A DNA stretch of 64,000 nt from the NCBI RefSeq assembly GCF_001571005.1, contig NZ_BCST01000006.1:1-64000 (forward strand), read 5' to 3'. Below, piece by piece: positions 7,910 to 16,695 of the stretch (position 1 is its first letter; every line of letters starts with the position of its first letter). The stretch is from Herbiconiux solani NBRC 106740. Its GTDB lineage: Bacteria; Actinomycetota; Actinomycetes; Actinomycetales; Microbacteriaceae. A program made the translations under genes and the position numbers. The notes beneath the pieces were generated by a model. That model worked only from the letters and a program-made list of their open reading frames with translations, was not told where the DNA came from and searched no databases.

Positions 7910-9103
7910 CTAGCGCTTCTTGGTGAGCTCCACCGCGCGGGCCTCGTCGAGCCGCTCGAGGCGTTCGAGCTTCTTGCGGATCCGGCGGTGCACGAGCCCG
8001 TGGGTCGTGGCCAGCTCGGCGGTGAGCCGCTCGCGCTCGGCCGCGACCAGGGTGTCGCGCGCATCCGCCACCCGCTTCTCGCGCTCGATCTCCTGCTGCT
8101 CCGGTGTGAGGGCGCGGGCGTCGATGCCGGCGTCGTCCATGCCCACGGCGATCCAGGTCGCCGAGATCAGGATGACGCGGCAGACCAGGTTGAGGAAGAT
8201 CATGATCCCGATGATCACCGCGAACGAGGCCAGCAGGGGGTTGGAGGTGGCCCCGCCGAGGAGCTGGCTGCCGAGGATCTTCAGCACGCCGAGCGCGGCA
8301 CCGCCGATGGCGGCTCCCGCGAGGAGTCGCTTGCGGGGGATCTTGACGCCCGAGAGCACGCGGAAGGCCGCGGCCAGCACGAGGCTGTCGAAGACGAACA
8401 CCACGAGCACGCCGACGAGCCAGCCGACGAAGCCGGCGAAGGGGGAGTCGGTGTCGATCCCGAGCAGGTCGAAGGCGAGCGAGAGGCCCTGGTTGCTGAT
8501 CAGGCTGACCACGGAGGAGAGCACGATCGCGATGCCGAAGCCCAGAGCGAGACCGAAGTCCTTGAGCTTGAGCACGACCGGATTGGTCTTGGGCGGGTCG
8601 AGCTTGAAGATCCGCCGCACCGAGTCCCGGGTCGATGCCAGCCAGCCGACCGCGGTGAGCACCAGACCGACCAGGGCGATCGCGCCGGTCCAGCCGAGGA
8701 TCCGCGCCTCGGAGAGCGCCTCCGGCTTGATCGCGCCGTTCTCTCCGATGAGTCCCGGGATGGCGCTGCCGAGCTGGTCGACCACCGCTTTCAGCAGATC
8801 CGGGTTTCCGGCCAGCACGATCCCGAAGATCGAGAAACCGACCCAGATACCCGCGAAGATCGCGAACACGGCCTGGAACGACATGCCCGACGCCATGATC
8901 TCGCCGCCGCTCGCGCCGAAGCGCAGGAAGACCCGCACCGGCCGCAGCGCCATCACCCAGGCGATGAACTTCTGGATGCCGGTCTTTGGCTTCTCGACCT
9001 CGGTCTTCTTCTCGACCTCGATCGTGGGCTTGCCGGCGACGCTGCTCTCGGTCGTGGCCTTGTCGTCCTTCACGGCGGTGCCGCCGCGCCCCTGATCGCT
9101 CAT
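7910..9103 (-). CDS. YihY/BrkB family inner membrane protein
   Basis: A 397-aa membrane protein of the YihY (formerly called RNase BN) family, with six helices between about residues 65 and 330 and the conserved FGASGGEIMASGMSFQAVFAIFAG region at helix 1. The charged N-terminal 45 residues (Lys/Glu/Thr rich) and C-terminal 70 residues (Arg/Glu rich, helical) are cytosolic. Function is unknown; the old ribonuclease claim does not hold for this family. TAGGCT plus 6 nt precedes the ATG, so the mRNA is probably leaderless. A YihY gene next to trpS is also, from memory, the arrangement in mycobacteria. Confidence 0.85.
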   Translation of the reverse strand: MSDQGRGGTAVKDDKATTESSVAGKPTIEVEKKTEVEKPKTGIQKFIAWVMALRPVRVFLRFGASGGEIMASGMSFQAVFAIFAGIWVGFSIFGIVLAGNPDLLKAVVDQLGSAIPGLIGENGAIKPEALSEARILGWTGAIALVGLVLTAVGWLASTRDSVRRIFKLDPPKTNPVVLKLKDFGLALGFGIAIVLSSVVSLISNQGLSLAFDLLGIDTDSPFAGFVGWLVGVLVVFVFDSLVLAAAFRVLSGVKIPRKRLLAGAAIGGAALGVLKILGSQLLGGATSNPLLASFAVIIGIMIFLNLVCRVILISATWIAVGMDDAGIDARALTPEQQEIEREKRVADARDTLVAAERERLTAELATTHGLVHRRIRKKLERLERLDEARAVELTKKR

Positions 9104-9161
9104 GCCCCGAGCCTAGAACGGTCGGCCCGCGCCCGCCCGTCCTCCGCCCCGCGGCTGGGCC

Positions 9162-9207
9162 CAAAACGACGGAGCCTCGGTCCGGGAGGGGACCGAGGCT
9201 CCGTCGT
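9162..9207 (-). terminator. Rho-independent terminator of the sdh operon
   Basis: An 18-bp perfect inverted repeat (arms 9166-9183 and 9190-9207, loop GGGAGG) followed on the minus strand by TTTT. It lies 36 nt after the sdhB stop and before the leaderless YihY promoter, so it separates the two units. Confidence 0.88.
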
Positions 9208-9243
9208 CAGCGCCCGAGAGCGGGCCGCACGCAGGGGAAGCCG

Positions 9244-10014
9244 CTACGGCTTGCCGCGCATGATGGCCTGCTTGACCTCGGCGATCGCCTGGGTCACCTG
9301 GATGCCGCGGGGGCAGGCATCCGTGCAGTTGAAGGTCGTGCGGCAGCGCCACACGCCTTCCTTGTCGTTCAGGATGTCGAGCCGCGTCTGCGCCGCGTCG
9401 TCGCGCGAGTCGAAGATGAAGCGGTGCGCGTTGACGATCGCGGCGGGGCCGAAGTACTGCCCGTCTGTCCAGAACACGGGGCACGACGAGGTGCACGCGG
9501 CGCAGAGGATGCACTTGGTGGTGTCGTCGAAGCGGGCGCGGTCGGCGACCGACTGGATGCGCTCCTTGTCCTTCGGCGGCGCCGAGTTGGACTGCAGGAA
9601 GGGCTGCACCTCACGGAAGGACTCGAAGAACGGGTCCATGTCGACGATCAGGTCCTTCTCCAGCGGCAGGCCCTTGATGGCCTCGACGTAGATCGGCTTC
9701 GAGATGTCGAGGTCTTTGATCAGCGTCTTGCAGGCCAGCCGGTTGCGGCCGTTGATCCGCATCGCGTCCGAGCCGCAGATGCCGTGCGCACAGGAGCGGC
9801 GGAAGGTCAGCGACCCGTCCTGCTCCCACTTGATCTTGTGCAGCGCGTCGAGGATGCGGTCGGTCGCGAACATCTCGACGTCGAAGTCCTGCCAGCGCGG
9901 CTCGGTGTCGGTGTCGGGGTCGAAGCGACGGATGATCAGGGTGACGGTGAACGCCTCGATGGGCGCTTCGGGTGCCGGGCCGCCCGCGGGGGCCTCGTCG
10001 ATAACCATCGACAT
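9244..10014 (-). CDS. sdhB: Succinate dehydrogenase iron-sulfur subunit
   Basis: Carries electrons from the flavin of SdhA to the membrane subunits through three Fe-S clusters. The 256-aa protein (start MSMVIDEAP) has the 2Fe-2S ligand region SCAHGICGSDAM plus NRLAC, and the two C-terminal clusters at CILCAACTSSCPVFW and CRTTFNCTDACPRGI. The sdhA stop and sdhB start share one base (TGATG), so translation is coupled. An upstream in-frame extension overlaps sdhA and is rejected. Last gene of sdhCDAB. Confidence 0.97.
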   Translation of the reverse strand: MSMVIDEAPAGGPAPEAPIEAFTVTLIIRRFDPDTDTEPRWQDFDVEMFATDRILDALHKIKWEQDGSLTFRRSCAHGICGSDAMRINGRNRLACKTLIKDLDISKPIYVEAIKGLPLEKDLIVDMDPFFESFREVQPFLQSNSAPPKDKERIQSVADRARFDDTTKCILCAACTSSCPVFWTDGQYFGPAAIVNAHRFIFDSRDDAAQTRLDILNDKEGVWRCRTTFNCTDACPRGIQVTQAIAEVKQAIMRGKP

Positions 10015-11825
10015 CAGTACTTCCTCTCCATCGGCTGGTAGCGCGTCACGACGACGGGCTTCCAATCGAGCCGGATGTGGTCGGCGGCGTCGCTCGAGTG
10101 CGGATCACCCGAGAGGTACGCCATCGTGTGCTTCATGTAGGTCTCGTCGTCGCGCTTGGGGTAGTCGTCGCGCATGTGACCGCCGCGGCTCTCCTGGCGG
10201 TTGCGCGCCGAGTACACGACGACCTCGGCCAGGTCGAGCAGGAACCCGAGCTCGATGGCCTCGAGCAGGTCGGTGTTGAACCGCTTGCCCTTGTCCTGCA
10301 CCTGGATGTTGCGGTAGCGCTCGCGCAGGCGGTGGATCGTCGCCGTCACCGAGGCGAGCGACTCGTCGGTGCGGAACACCTGGGCGTTCTTGTCCATCTC
10401 GTCCTGCAGCTCCTTGCGGATCGCGGAGATCCGCTCGGTGCCGGTGCCGGCCCGAAGGGAGGCGACGAGGTCGACGATGGCCTTGGCCGGGTCGACGGGC
10501 AGCGGGGTGAAGTCGACGGTCTGCACGTAGTCGGCCGCGTTGTTGCCCGAGCGCTTGCCGAACACGTTGATGTCGAGCAGCGAGTTGGTGCCGAGGCGGT
10601 TCGAGCCGTGCACCGAGACGCAGGCGCACTCGCCGGCGGCGTAGAGGCCCGGCACGACGGTGTCGTTGTCCGAGAGCACCTCGGCCTTGATGTTGGTCGG
10701 GATGCCGCCCATCGCGTAGTGCGCGGTCGGCATCACGGGCACCGGCTCGACGACCGGGTCGACGCCCAGGTAGGTGCGGGCGAACTCGGTGATGTCGGGG
10801 AGCTTGGTCTCGAGCACCTCGGCGCCCAGGTGGGTGCAGTCGAGGAGCACGTAGTCCTTGTGCGGGCCGGCGCCGCGACCCTCGGCGACCTCCTGGACCA
10901 TGCAGCGGGCGACGATGTCGCGGGGTGCGAGGTCTTTGATCGTGGGGGCGTAGCGCTCCATGAACCGCTCGCCCGAGGCGTTGCGGAGGATCGCGCCCTC
11001 GCCTCGCGCTCCCTCGGTGAGGAGGATGCCGAGGCCGGCGAGGCCCGTCGGGTGGAACTGGAAGAACTCCATGTCCTCCAGCGGCAGGCCCTTCCGCCAG
11101 ATGATGCCGACGCCGTCACCGGTGAGGGTGTGGGCGTTCGAGGTGGTCTTGTAGATCTTGCCGAAGCCGCCGGTGGCGAAGATGACGGCCTTCGCCTGGA
11201 AGACGTGGATCTCGCCGGTCGACAGCTCGAAGGCCACGACGCCTGAGGGCTTCTTGACGCCGTCGACCTCGGTCATGACCAGGTCGAGCACGTAGTACTC
11301 GTTGAAGAAGTTGATGCCGAGCTTGACGCAGTTCTGGAACAGCGTCTGCAGGATCATGTGACCCGTGCGGTCGGCCGCGTAGCAGGCTCGGCGCACGGGC
11401 GCCTTGCCGTGGTCGCGGGTGTGACCGCCGAAGCGCCGCTGGTCGATCTTGCCCTCGGGGGTGCGGTTGAAGGGGAGGCCCATGTTCTCGAGGTCGATGA
11501 CCGCGTCGATGGCCTCCTTCGCGAGGATCTCGGCGGCATCCTGGTCGACCAGGTAGTCACCGCCCTTGACGGTGTCGAAGGTGTGCCACTCCCAGTTGTC
11601 CTCCTCGACGTTCGCGAGGGCGGCGGCCATGCCGCCCTGCGCCGCTCCGGTGTGGGAGCGGGTCGGGTAGAGCTTGGAGATGACGGCGGTCTTGGCCTTG
11701 GGGCCCGCCTCGATCGCGGCGCGCATGCCGGCACCGCCGGCACCCACGATCACGATGTCGAACTGGTGGTAGTGCACGCCGTCGATCACGGCACCGTCTT
11801 CGAACTGCATCACAGATTCACTCAC
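10014..11825 (-). CDS. sdhA: Succinate dehydrogenase flavoprotein subunit
   Basis: Oxidises succinate to fumarate in the citric acid cycle. The 603-aa protein has the FAD dinucleotide motif in [12 protein letters not shown], the flavinylation site [24 protein letters not shown], and HPTGL, plus the late [12 protein letters not shown]; all active-site blocks are present. I start at GTG ([11 protein letters not shown]); an ATG five codons later (11810) is an alternative, and neither has a strong Shine-Dalgarno. It is 29 nt after sdhD and overlaps sdhB. Confidence 0.96.
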   Translation of the reverse strand: MSESVMQFEDGAVIDGVHYHQFDIVIVGAGGAGMRAAIEAGPKAKTAVISKLYPTRSHTGAAQGGMAAALANVEEDNWEWHTFDTVKGGDYLVDQDAAEILAKEAIDAVIDLENMGLPFNRTPEGKIDQRRFGGHTRDHGKAPVRRACYAADRTGHMILQTLFQNCVKLGINFFNEYYVLDLVMTEVDGVKKPSGVVAFELSTGEIHVFQAKAVIFATGGFGKIYKTTSNAHTLTGDGVGIIWRKGLPLEDMEFFQFHPTGLAGLGILLTEGARGEGAILRNASGERFMERYAPTIKDLAPRDIVARCMVQEVAEGRGAGPHKDYVLLDCTHLGAEVLETKLPDITEFARTYLGVDPVVEPVPVMPTAHYAMGGIPTNIKAEVLSDNDTVVPGLYAAGECACVSVHGSNRLGTNSLLDINVFGKRSGNNAADYVQTVDFTPLPVDPAKAIVDLVASLRAGTGTERISAIRKELQDEMDKNAQVFRTDESLASVTATIHRLRERYRNIQVQDKGKRFNTDLLEAIELGFLLDLAEVVVYSARNRQESRGGHMRDDYPKRDDETYMKHTMAYLSGDPHSSDAADHIRLDWKPVVVTRYQPMERKY

Positions 11826-11854
11826 GCTGATACTTGGCCTGATCTTGATAGGGA

Positions 11855-12307
11855 CTACTGGTTGACCGGGCAGAACGACGGCAGCAGATCGGCCGGCGAG
11901 CCCGCGGGGCACGGATCGAACGCGAAGATCACGACGGTGCCGAGCACGATCTCGGCCACGACCGAGAACAGGATGGCGCCGAGCAGGATCTTGCGGGTCA
12001 GGGGGCGCGTCGCGTAGTCGTTCACGATCGTGCGCATTCCGTTGCCGCCGTGGATGAACGCGAGCCAGAGCATCAACAGGTCCCAGACCTGCCAGAACGG
12101 GTTCGCCCACTTGCCGGCGACGAATCCGAAGTCGATGCCCTTGATGCCCTCGCCCAGGAGGAGGTTCACGAAGAGGTGGCCGAAGATCAGGATGATCAGG
12201 AGCACGCCCGAAGCGCGCATGTAGATCCATCCCCACTTCTCCCAGTTCACGCCGCGCTTGCGGGGAACCGAGTACGGGGTGCGCGGGGATTCGATCGTCG
12301 TCGCCAT
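11855..12307 (-). CDS. sdhD: Succinate dehydrogenase membrane anchor subunit
   Basis: A 150-aa protein with three membrane helices (about residues 28-50, 70-92 and 108-130) that with SdhC anchors the complex and binds haem/quinone. The His in [10 protein letters not shown] is a plausible haem ligand and [12 protein letters not shown] is family-like. Start MATTIESPR was chosen because it overlaps the sdhC stop by one base (TGATG). Third helix is followed by a short periplasmic tail ending CPVNQ. Confidence 0.93.
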   Translation of the reverse strand: MATTIESPRTPYSVPRKRGVNWEKWGWIYMRASGVLLIILIFGHLFVNLLLGEGIKGIDFGFVAGKWANPFWQVWDLLMLWLAFIHGGNGMRTIVNDYATRPLTRKILLGAILFSVVAEIVLGTVVIFAFDPCPAGSPADLLPSFCPVNQ

Positions 12308-12720
12308 CAGTGCCCCATCTCGCTGAACACGTTGATCAGGTGGCGCGGCGCGAAGCCGAGCATCGCCACGACCCACAGTCCGATCACGACGTAGAACATC
12401 ACCCGCTGGTACTTGGCACCCTTCGACCACAGGTCGATCAGGATGATTCGGATTCCGTTGAACGCGTGGAACACGATGGCCGCGACCAGCGCGGTCTCAC
12501 CGAGCCCCATGATCGGGTTCTTGTAGGTGTCGATCACCGCGTTGTACGCACCGGGAGCGACGGCCACCATCGAGCTGTCGAGCACGTGCACGAGTAGGAA
12601 GAAGAAAATCGCGACGCCGGTGATGCGGTGCAGAACCCACGACCACATGCCTTCACGGCCGCGATAGAGAGTGCCAGCGGGCCGCCTCGGCGTCATCGTT
12701 CCTGCCGAATTCTCAGGCAT
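12307..12720 (-). CDS. sdhC: Succinate dehydrogenase cytochrome b556 subunit
   Basis: A 137-aa three-helix membrane subunit; the family motif [10 protein letters not shown] and the haem-ligand region LLVHVLDSS are visible, with [14 protein letters not shown] before the last helix. The ATG was chosen over a TTG two codons upstream because AAGGAGG sits 7 nt before it. First gene of the operon sdhCDAB; every junction downstream is overlapping or short. Confidence 0.94.
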   Translation of the reverse strand: MPENSAGTMTPRRPAGTLYRGREGMWSWVLHRITGVAIFFFLLVHVLDSSMVAVAPGAYNAVIDTYKNPIMGLGETALVAAIVFHAFNGIRIILIDLWSKGAKYQRVMFYVVIGLWVVAMLGFAPRHLINVFSEMGH

Positions 12721-12798
12721 GAACAACCCTCCTTGGCTTCATTCGAATCGTGCCGCTCGCACGTGGAAGGGGTGCGGATCCGGTCGACGACCTTCTTC

Positions 12799-12804
12799 AG
12801 TCTA
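12799..12804 (-). promoter_or_regulatory. Candidate -10 of the sdh operon
   Basis: TAGACT on the minus strand would give a 5' leader of about 70 nt before sdhC. No convincing -35. Further upstream, TGTATACA (12845-12852) is a palindrome that could be a regulator site; both calls are weak. Confidence 0.3.
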
Positions 12805-12899
12805 TGCTCTGTTCGTCCGAAGCGGGGATTAGGAGGGCCTTAGTTGTATACACGGCCCCCGTTCGAGGCGATCCGCGGGATCATGCGGCGGAACGGCTT

Positions 12900-12921
12900 C
12901 TGAATACCCCGATGTATTCAG
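12900..12921 (-). terminator. Small hairpin at the 3' end of the mannosyltransferase gene
   Basis: CTGAATAC and GTATTCAG are perfect 8-bp arms around CCCGAT; the right arm contains the stop codon of the glycosyltransferase gene. It may be a weak terminator or a protein site between that gene and the sdh promoter. No U-tract follows. Confidence 0.35.
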
Positions 12922-14072
12922 GAGTGTGAGCCGGCCGGAGTGCGCTTGCGCACGAGGAGGACGGGGGCGGCGACGGATCGGTAGTGCCCGAGCAGCTCGT
13001 CGCAGAGCGTCGCCCACGACTTGCCGAGCACCGCCCGGCGCCCCGCCTCGCCCATCCGGAGCCGCAGCGCAGGATCGGCGACGAGGCCGCCCACGCGCAT
13101 CCGGAAGTCGTCTGGGTCGTCGGGGTCGAAGAGGTAGCCGTCGACGCCGTGCTCGACCAGGTCGAGGGGCCCGCCGACCGCGGGGGCGACGACCGGGAGG
13201 CCCGCCGCGTGCGCCTCCTGCAGCGTCTGCCCGAAGGTCTCCTCGGTGCCGGTGTGCGCGAAGACGTCGAAGCTCGCGTAGGCGTCGGCGAGGTCGTCGC
13301 CGGAGAGCCGGCCGAGGAAGGTCGCCGGCATCCCGCGGAGGAGCCCGCGCAGGTGGTCGTCGCTCGGACCCTCGCCGACGATGGCGAGATGGATGCCGGT
13401 CATCCCGTGCAATGCGCGCAGGCGCTCGAGCCCTTTCTCCGGTGCGAGCCGGCCGACGTACCCGACCACTGTGTCGGCGCCGCTCCGGGACAGCAGGGTG
13501 CGGAGGGCCTGCGCGGTCGGACGCGCGCGGTGGTTCGGGTGGTAGCGCGTCAGGTCGACCCCGCGCCCCCAGAGGCGGATGCGGTCGACGCCCGCCCGCT
13601 CGAGGTCGCGGCGCGACGCCTGCGAGGGGGCGAGCGTCAGGTCGGCTCCGTCGTGGATCCACTTGACGAAGCGCCAGGCGAGCCGCGAGGCCGAGCCGAG
13701 CTTGTTGCGGCGGGCGTAGCCGGCGACATCCGTCTGGAAGACCGCCACCGACGGGATGCCGAGGCGGTTGGCCGCGGCGATGCCCTGCGCGCCGAGGAGG
13801 AAGGGGGACGCGGCGTGCAGCACATCCGGCTGGAAGCGGGCGAGCAGCCGCGCGACCTGGGCGTTCGGGATGCCCACCGGGAACTGACGGTAGGCCACCG
13901 CGGGCACCTGGTGCACGGGGAACCCCCGGTAGGTCGCGGGGGAACCGGCCGCGGGGGCGATCACGATGGCGTCGTGCCCGTGGTCGGCCAGGTGGTCGAG
14001 CACCTTGCAGACGCTGTTGGTGACGCCGTTGACGGTGGGTAGGAAACTCTCGCTGATGATCGCTACGCGCAT
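12918..14072 (-). CDS. GDP-mannose-dependent alpha-mannosyltransferase, GT4 family (MgtA-like)
   Basis: A 384-aa cytosolic or membrane-associated GT-B glycosyltransferase. The N-terminal domain starts MRVAIISESFLPTVNGVTNSV, typical of mannosyltransferases of the MgtA/PimB type; the C-terminal nucleotide-sugar domain has GYVGRLAPEKGLERL, the E-x7-E type region TGTEETFGQTLQEA, and GGPLDLV. Likely adds mannose to a glycolipid (inference). GGAGG lies 7 nt before the ATG. Divergent from manC, which makes GDP-mannose; the 148-nt gap holds both promoters. Confidence 0.85.
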   Translation of the reverse strand: MRVAIISESFLPTVNGVTNSVCKVLDHLADHGHDAIVIAPAAGSPATYRGFPVHQVPAVAYRQFPVGIPNAQVARLLARFQPDVLHAASPFLLGAQGIAAANRLGIPSVAVFQTDVAGYARRNKLGSASRLAWRFVKWIHDGADLTLAPSQASRRDLERAGVDRIRLWGRGVDLTRYHPNHRARPTAQALRTLLSRSGADTVVGYVGRLAPEKGLERLRALHGMTGIHLAIVGEGPSDDHLRGLLRGMPATFLGRLSGDDLADAYASFDVFAHTGTEETFGQTLQEAHAAGLPVVAPAVGGPLDLVEHGVDGYLFDPDDPDDFRMRVGGLVADPALRLRMGEAGRRAVLGKSWATLCDELLGHYRSVAAPVLLVRKRTPAGSHS

Positions 14073-14207
14073 GACGTGCCTCCGCAGTCGCCGTACGGCC
14101 TCAACCGGCCACGTTCGAAGGTTAGGAAGGAGAGGTGGACCGATGGTGTCGAGGACGTGGCGGGGGAGTGAGCGGATGATGGCGGGGACGGTGCGGGGGT
14201 CGGCGGT

Positions 14208-14220
14208 TAGGCTGTGGCCT
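14208..14220 (+). promoter_or_regulatory. Leaderless-type promoter of manC
   Basis: TAGGCT (14208-14213) plus 7 nt to the ATG at 14221. This decides against longer in-frame starts that read through the divergent promoter region. Confidence 0.6.
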
Positions 14221-15342
14221 ATGAACTCCCCCTCCTCCCCGCTCGAGCGGCTCTACAGCGTCATCCCCGCCGGAGGCATCGGCTCCCGGCTGTGGCCGCT
14301 CTCCCGGGCCGATGCGCCGAAGTTCCTGCACGACCTGAGCGGCTCCGGTCAGAGCCTGCTCCGCGACACCTGGGACCGGCTCGCGCCGCTCTCCGGATCG
14401 CACCGCATCATGGTCGTCACCGGCCGCGCCCACCGCGCCGCCGTCGAGGAGCAGCTGCCCGAGCTGCAGGACGTGAACGTCGTGCTCGAGAGCGAGCCGC
14501 GCGACTCCACCGCGGCCATCGCCCTCGCCGCCGCCATCCTGGAGCGCCGCGAGCCCGGCGTGATCATCGGCTCGTTCGCCGCCGACCACGTGATCACCAA
14601 CCCCGACCGCTTCCGCGCCGCAGTCGCGCAGGCCGTGATCGTGGCCGACCAGGGCTACATCACCACCATCGGCATCACCCCGACGGATGCGGCGGTCGGC
14701 TTCGGCTACATCCGCTGCGCCGAGCCCATGCAGGTCGAGGGCGCCCCCAGCGCTCTGCGCGTCGACAACTTCGTCGAGAAGCCGGACCTCGCCACCGCCA
14801 AGCGCTACCTCAAGGCGGGCAACTACCTCTGGAACGCGGGGATGTTCATCACCCGCGCCGACCGCCTGCTCGAGCAGCTCGGCGCCTCCGAGCCCGAACT
14901 GCTCGCCGGTGTGCTCGAGCTCGCCGACGCGTGGGACACCCCGCGGCGCGGCGAGGTCGTCGACAAGGTCTGGCCGACGCTGAAGAAGATCGCGATCGAC
15001 TACTCGGTGGCCGAGCCGGCCGCCGCCGCGGGCACCCTCGCCGTCATCCCGAGCGACTTCGACTGGGACGACGTGGGCGACTTCGCCTCCATCGCCAAGC
15101 TGCACAGCTCGGGCCGCGGCACCGACCTGGCCATCCTCGGCAAGAACGCCCGCGTGCTCGCCGACTCGTCCAGCGGCATCGTCGTCTCGCAGTCCAAGCG
15201 CGTGATCAGCCTGATCGGCGTCACCGACATCGTCGTGGTCGACACCCCGGATGCGCTGCTGGTGACCACCAGCGAGCACGCCCAGCGGGTCAAGTCGGTC
15301 GTCGACGCCCTGCGCGCCGGCGGCTCGGGGGACGTGCTGTAG
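14221..15342 (+). CDS. manC: Mannose-1-phosphate guanylyltransferase
   Basis: Makes GDP-mannose from GTP and mannose 1-phosphate. The 373-aa protein has the nucleotidyltransferase signature PAGGIGSRLWPLSR, ESEPRDSTAAIALAA, FVEKPD and NAGMF, and IDYSVAE, all family-typical; it lacks the isomerase half of the bifunctional ManC/AlgA enzymes. GDP-mannose feeds the Ppm and MgtA enzymes in the window. The first BMP lipoprotein gene follows after 3 nt, so it may share this transcript. Confidence 0.93.
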   Translation: MNSPSSPLERLYSVIPAGGIGSRLWPLSRADAPKFLHDLSGSGQSLLRDTWDRLAPLSGSHRIMVVTGRAHRAAVEEQLPELQDVNVVLESEPRDSTAAIALAAAILERREPGVIIGSFAADHVITNPDRFRAAVAQAVIVADQGYITTIGITPTDAAVGFGYIRCAEPMQVEGAPSALRVDNFVEKPDLATAKRYLKAGNYLWNAGMFITRADRLLEQLGASEPELLAGVLELADAWDTPRRGEVVDKVWPTLKKIAIDYSVAEPAAAAGTLAVIPSDFDWDDVGDFASIAKLHSSGRGTDLAILGKNARVLADSSSGIVVSQSKRVISLIGVTDIVVVDTPDALLVTTSEHAQRVKSVVDALRAGGSGDVL

Positions 15343-15345
15343 ATC

Positions 15346-16428
15346 ATGGCGACCTCGACGACCTCCCGGATCCTCCGCACCGGCGCCCTGCTCGGCGCCC
15401 TCGCCCTGCTCGTCACGGGATGCGCGGACGCGCCGGCCCCGTCCGGCAGCGACTCCGCCACCTCCGCCGCGGGCGACTACTGCGCCCGCATGGTCACGAA
15501 CTCCGGCGGCCTCGACGACCGCTCGTTCAACCAGTCGAGCTGGGAGGGCCTGGAGAAGGCCCAGTCGCAGTTCGGGATCGACGCGCAGGTGCTGGTCTCC
15601 ACGAACGAGACCGACCTGGCGCCCAACGTGTCTCAGGCGGTCGACAGCGGATGCGGCTTCGTGCTCACGGTCGGCTACGAGCTCGCCGACGCGACGCTCG
15701 CCGAGGCCGGCAGCAACCCGGACACGCACTTCGCGATCGTCGACGAGACCGTCGAGGCCCCGAACGTGAAGCCCATCCTCTTCGACACGGCCCAGGCCTC
15801 CTACCTCGCCGGCTACCTCGCCGCCGGGGTGACGAAGACCGGCAGGGTCGCGACCTTCGGCGGGGGCAACCAGCCCCCGGTGACCCTGTTCATGGACGGC
15901 TTCGTCGACGGCGTCGCGAAGTACAACGAGGTGCACGGCACGCAGGTGCAGGCGCTCGGCTGGGACAAGAACGCCCAGGACGGCGTGTTCACCGGCGACT
16001 TCGAGGACATCAACAAGGGCAAGACGGTCACGCAGAGCTTCATCGACCAGGGCGTGGACATCATCCTGCCGGTCGCCGGCCAGGTCGGCGAGGGCGCGGC
16101 CGCCGCGGCCCTGGAGAACTCGGGCGTCTCGATCATCTGGGTCGACAACGACGGCTACGACACCCTCCCGGCCGAGTACAAGCCGCTGCTCCTGACCAGC
16201 GTGATGAAGAACACCGGTGACGCGGTCGTCGAGATCGTCGGGGCGGACATCGGCGGGGACTTCTCGCCGGAGCCGTTCGTCGGCACCCTGGGCAACGGGG
16301 GAGTGGCGCTCGCGCCCTTCCACGACCAGGAGTCGAACGTCCCCACCGAGCTCAGCAGCGAGATCGCCGACCTGTCCTCGCAGATCACCGCGGGGTCGAT
16401 CACGGTGCAGTCGCCGAGCACGCCGTAG
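15346..16428 (+). CDS. BMP family nucleoside-binding lipoprotein (copy 1)
   Basis: A 360-aa substrate-binding lipoprotein of an ABC transporter. Signal peptide II: hydrophobic GALLGALALLVTGC with Cys26 as the lipid-anchored residue. The mature part has the BMP-family blocks GGLDDRSFNQSSWEG, PILFDTAQASYLAGYLAA, FMDGFVDGVAKYN and VDNDGYD. BMP proteins bind purine and pyrimidine nucleosides, consistent with the ABC genes downstream. Only 3 nt after manC and closed by its own terminator, so it is expressed separately from copy 2. It is a clear paralogue of the next gene with matching C-terminal VQSPSTP/VESPSTP. Confidence 0.92.
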   Translation: MATSTTSRILRTGALLGALALLVTGCADAPAPSGSDSATSAAGDYCARMVTNSGGLDDRSFNQSSWEGLEKAQSQFGIDAQVLVSTNETDLAPNVSQAVDSGCGFVLTVGYELADATLAEAGSNPDTHFAIVDETVEAPNVKPILFDTAQASYLAGYLAAGVTKTGRVATFGGGNQPPVTLFMDGFVDGVAKYNEVHGTQVQALGWDKNAQDGVFTGDFEDINKGKTVTQSFIDQGVDIILPVAGQVGEGAAAAALENSGVSIIWVDNDGYDTLPAEYKPLLLTSVMKNTGDAVVEIVGADIGGDFSPEPFVGTLGNGGVALAPFHDQESNVPTELSSEIADLSSQITAGSITVQSPSTP

Positions 16429-16449
16429 GCGCAGGAGATCCGGCTGAGG

Positions 16450-16480
16450 AGGCCTCCGCGTCACGGCGCGGAGGCCTTCG
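16450..16480 (+). terminator. Terminator after BMP copy 1
   Basis: Perfect 11-bp stem AGGCCTCCGCG/CGCGGAGGCCT (arms 16450-16460 and 16467-16477) with a 6-nt loop. A second copy of the same CGGAGGCCTCCGCG word lies at 16491-16504. The U-tract is poor, as is common in high-GC actinobacteria. Confidence 0.7.
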
Positions 16481-16654
16481 CGTTCCCCTGCGGAGGCCTC
16501 CGCGTTGCATTGCGGATGCCTTCGCGTTCCAGCGCGGGGGCCTGGACATTTCGCGCAGATTACAACGTGGTCGCGGCTTTGTAACGCTTCCGACCCGATG
16601 CCGTCCTCGCCCTGCCCCGAGGCGTAACTTTCGGTAACGTGTTCAGTCACACAG

Positions 16655-16690
16655 CCCCTGCGCTTCTGAGGCAGGGCAGCATCTTGGAGG
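16655..16690 (+). promoter_or_regulatory. Leader hairpin and ribosome binding site of BMP copy 2
   Basis: CCCTGC/GCAGGG (16656-16661 and 16671-16676) form a small stem just before GGAGG (16686-16690), which is 5 nt from the TTG start. Upstream, TAACGT (16635-16640) is a candidate -10, and TTACAA/TTGTAA (16560-16565, 16579-16584) an inverted repeat. Control is inferred only. Confidence 0.35.
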
Positions 16691-16695
16691 ACATC

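Noticed and set aside
7910-9103. Ribonuclease BN
   Set aside because: The old name of this membrane family was a misassignment; the protein has six membrane helices and no nuclease motif.
6956-9691. A 911-codon open frame on the plus strand
   Set aside because: It runs antisense through exonuclease III, the YihY gene and part of sdhB, all of which have clear family motifs.
16639-16695. GTG start giving a 19-residue longer BMP copy 2
   Set aside because: That GTG overlaps the candidate -10, and the longer form would bury the lipoprotein signal peptide.
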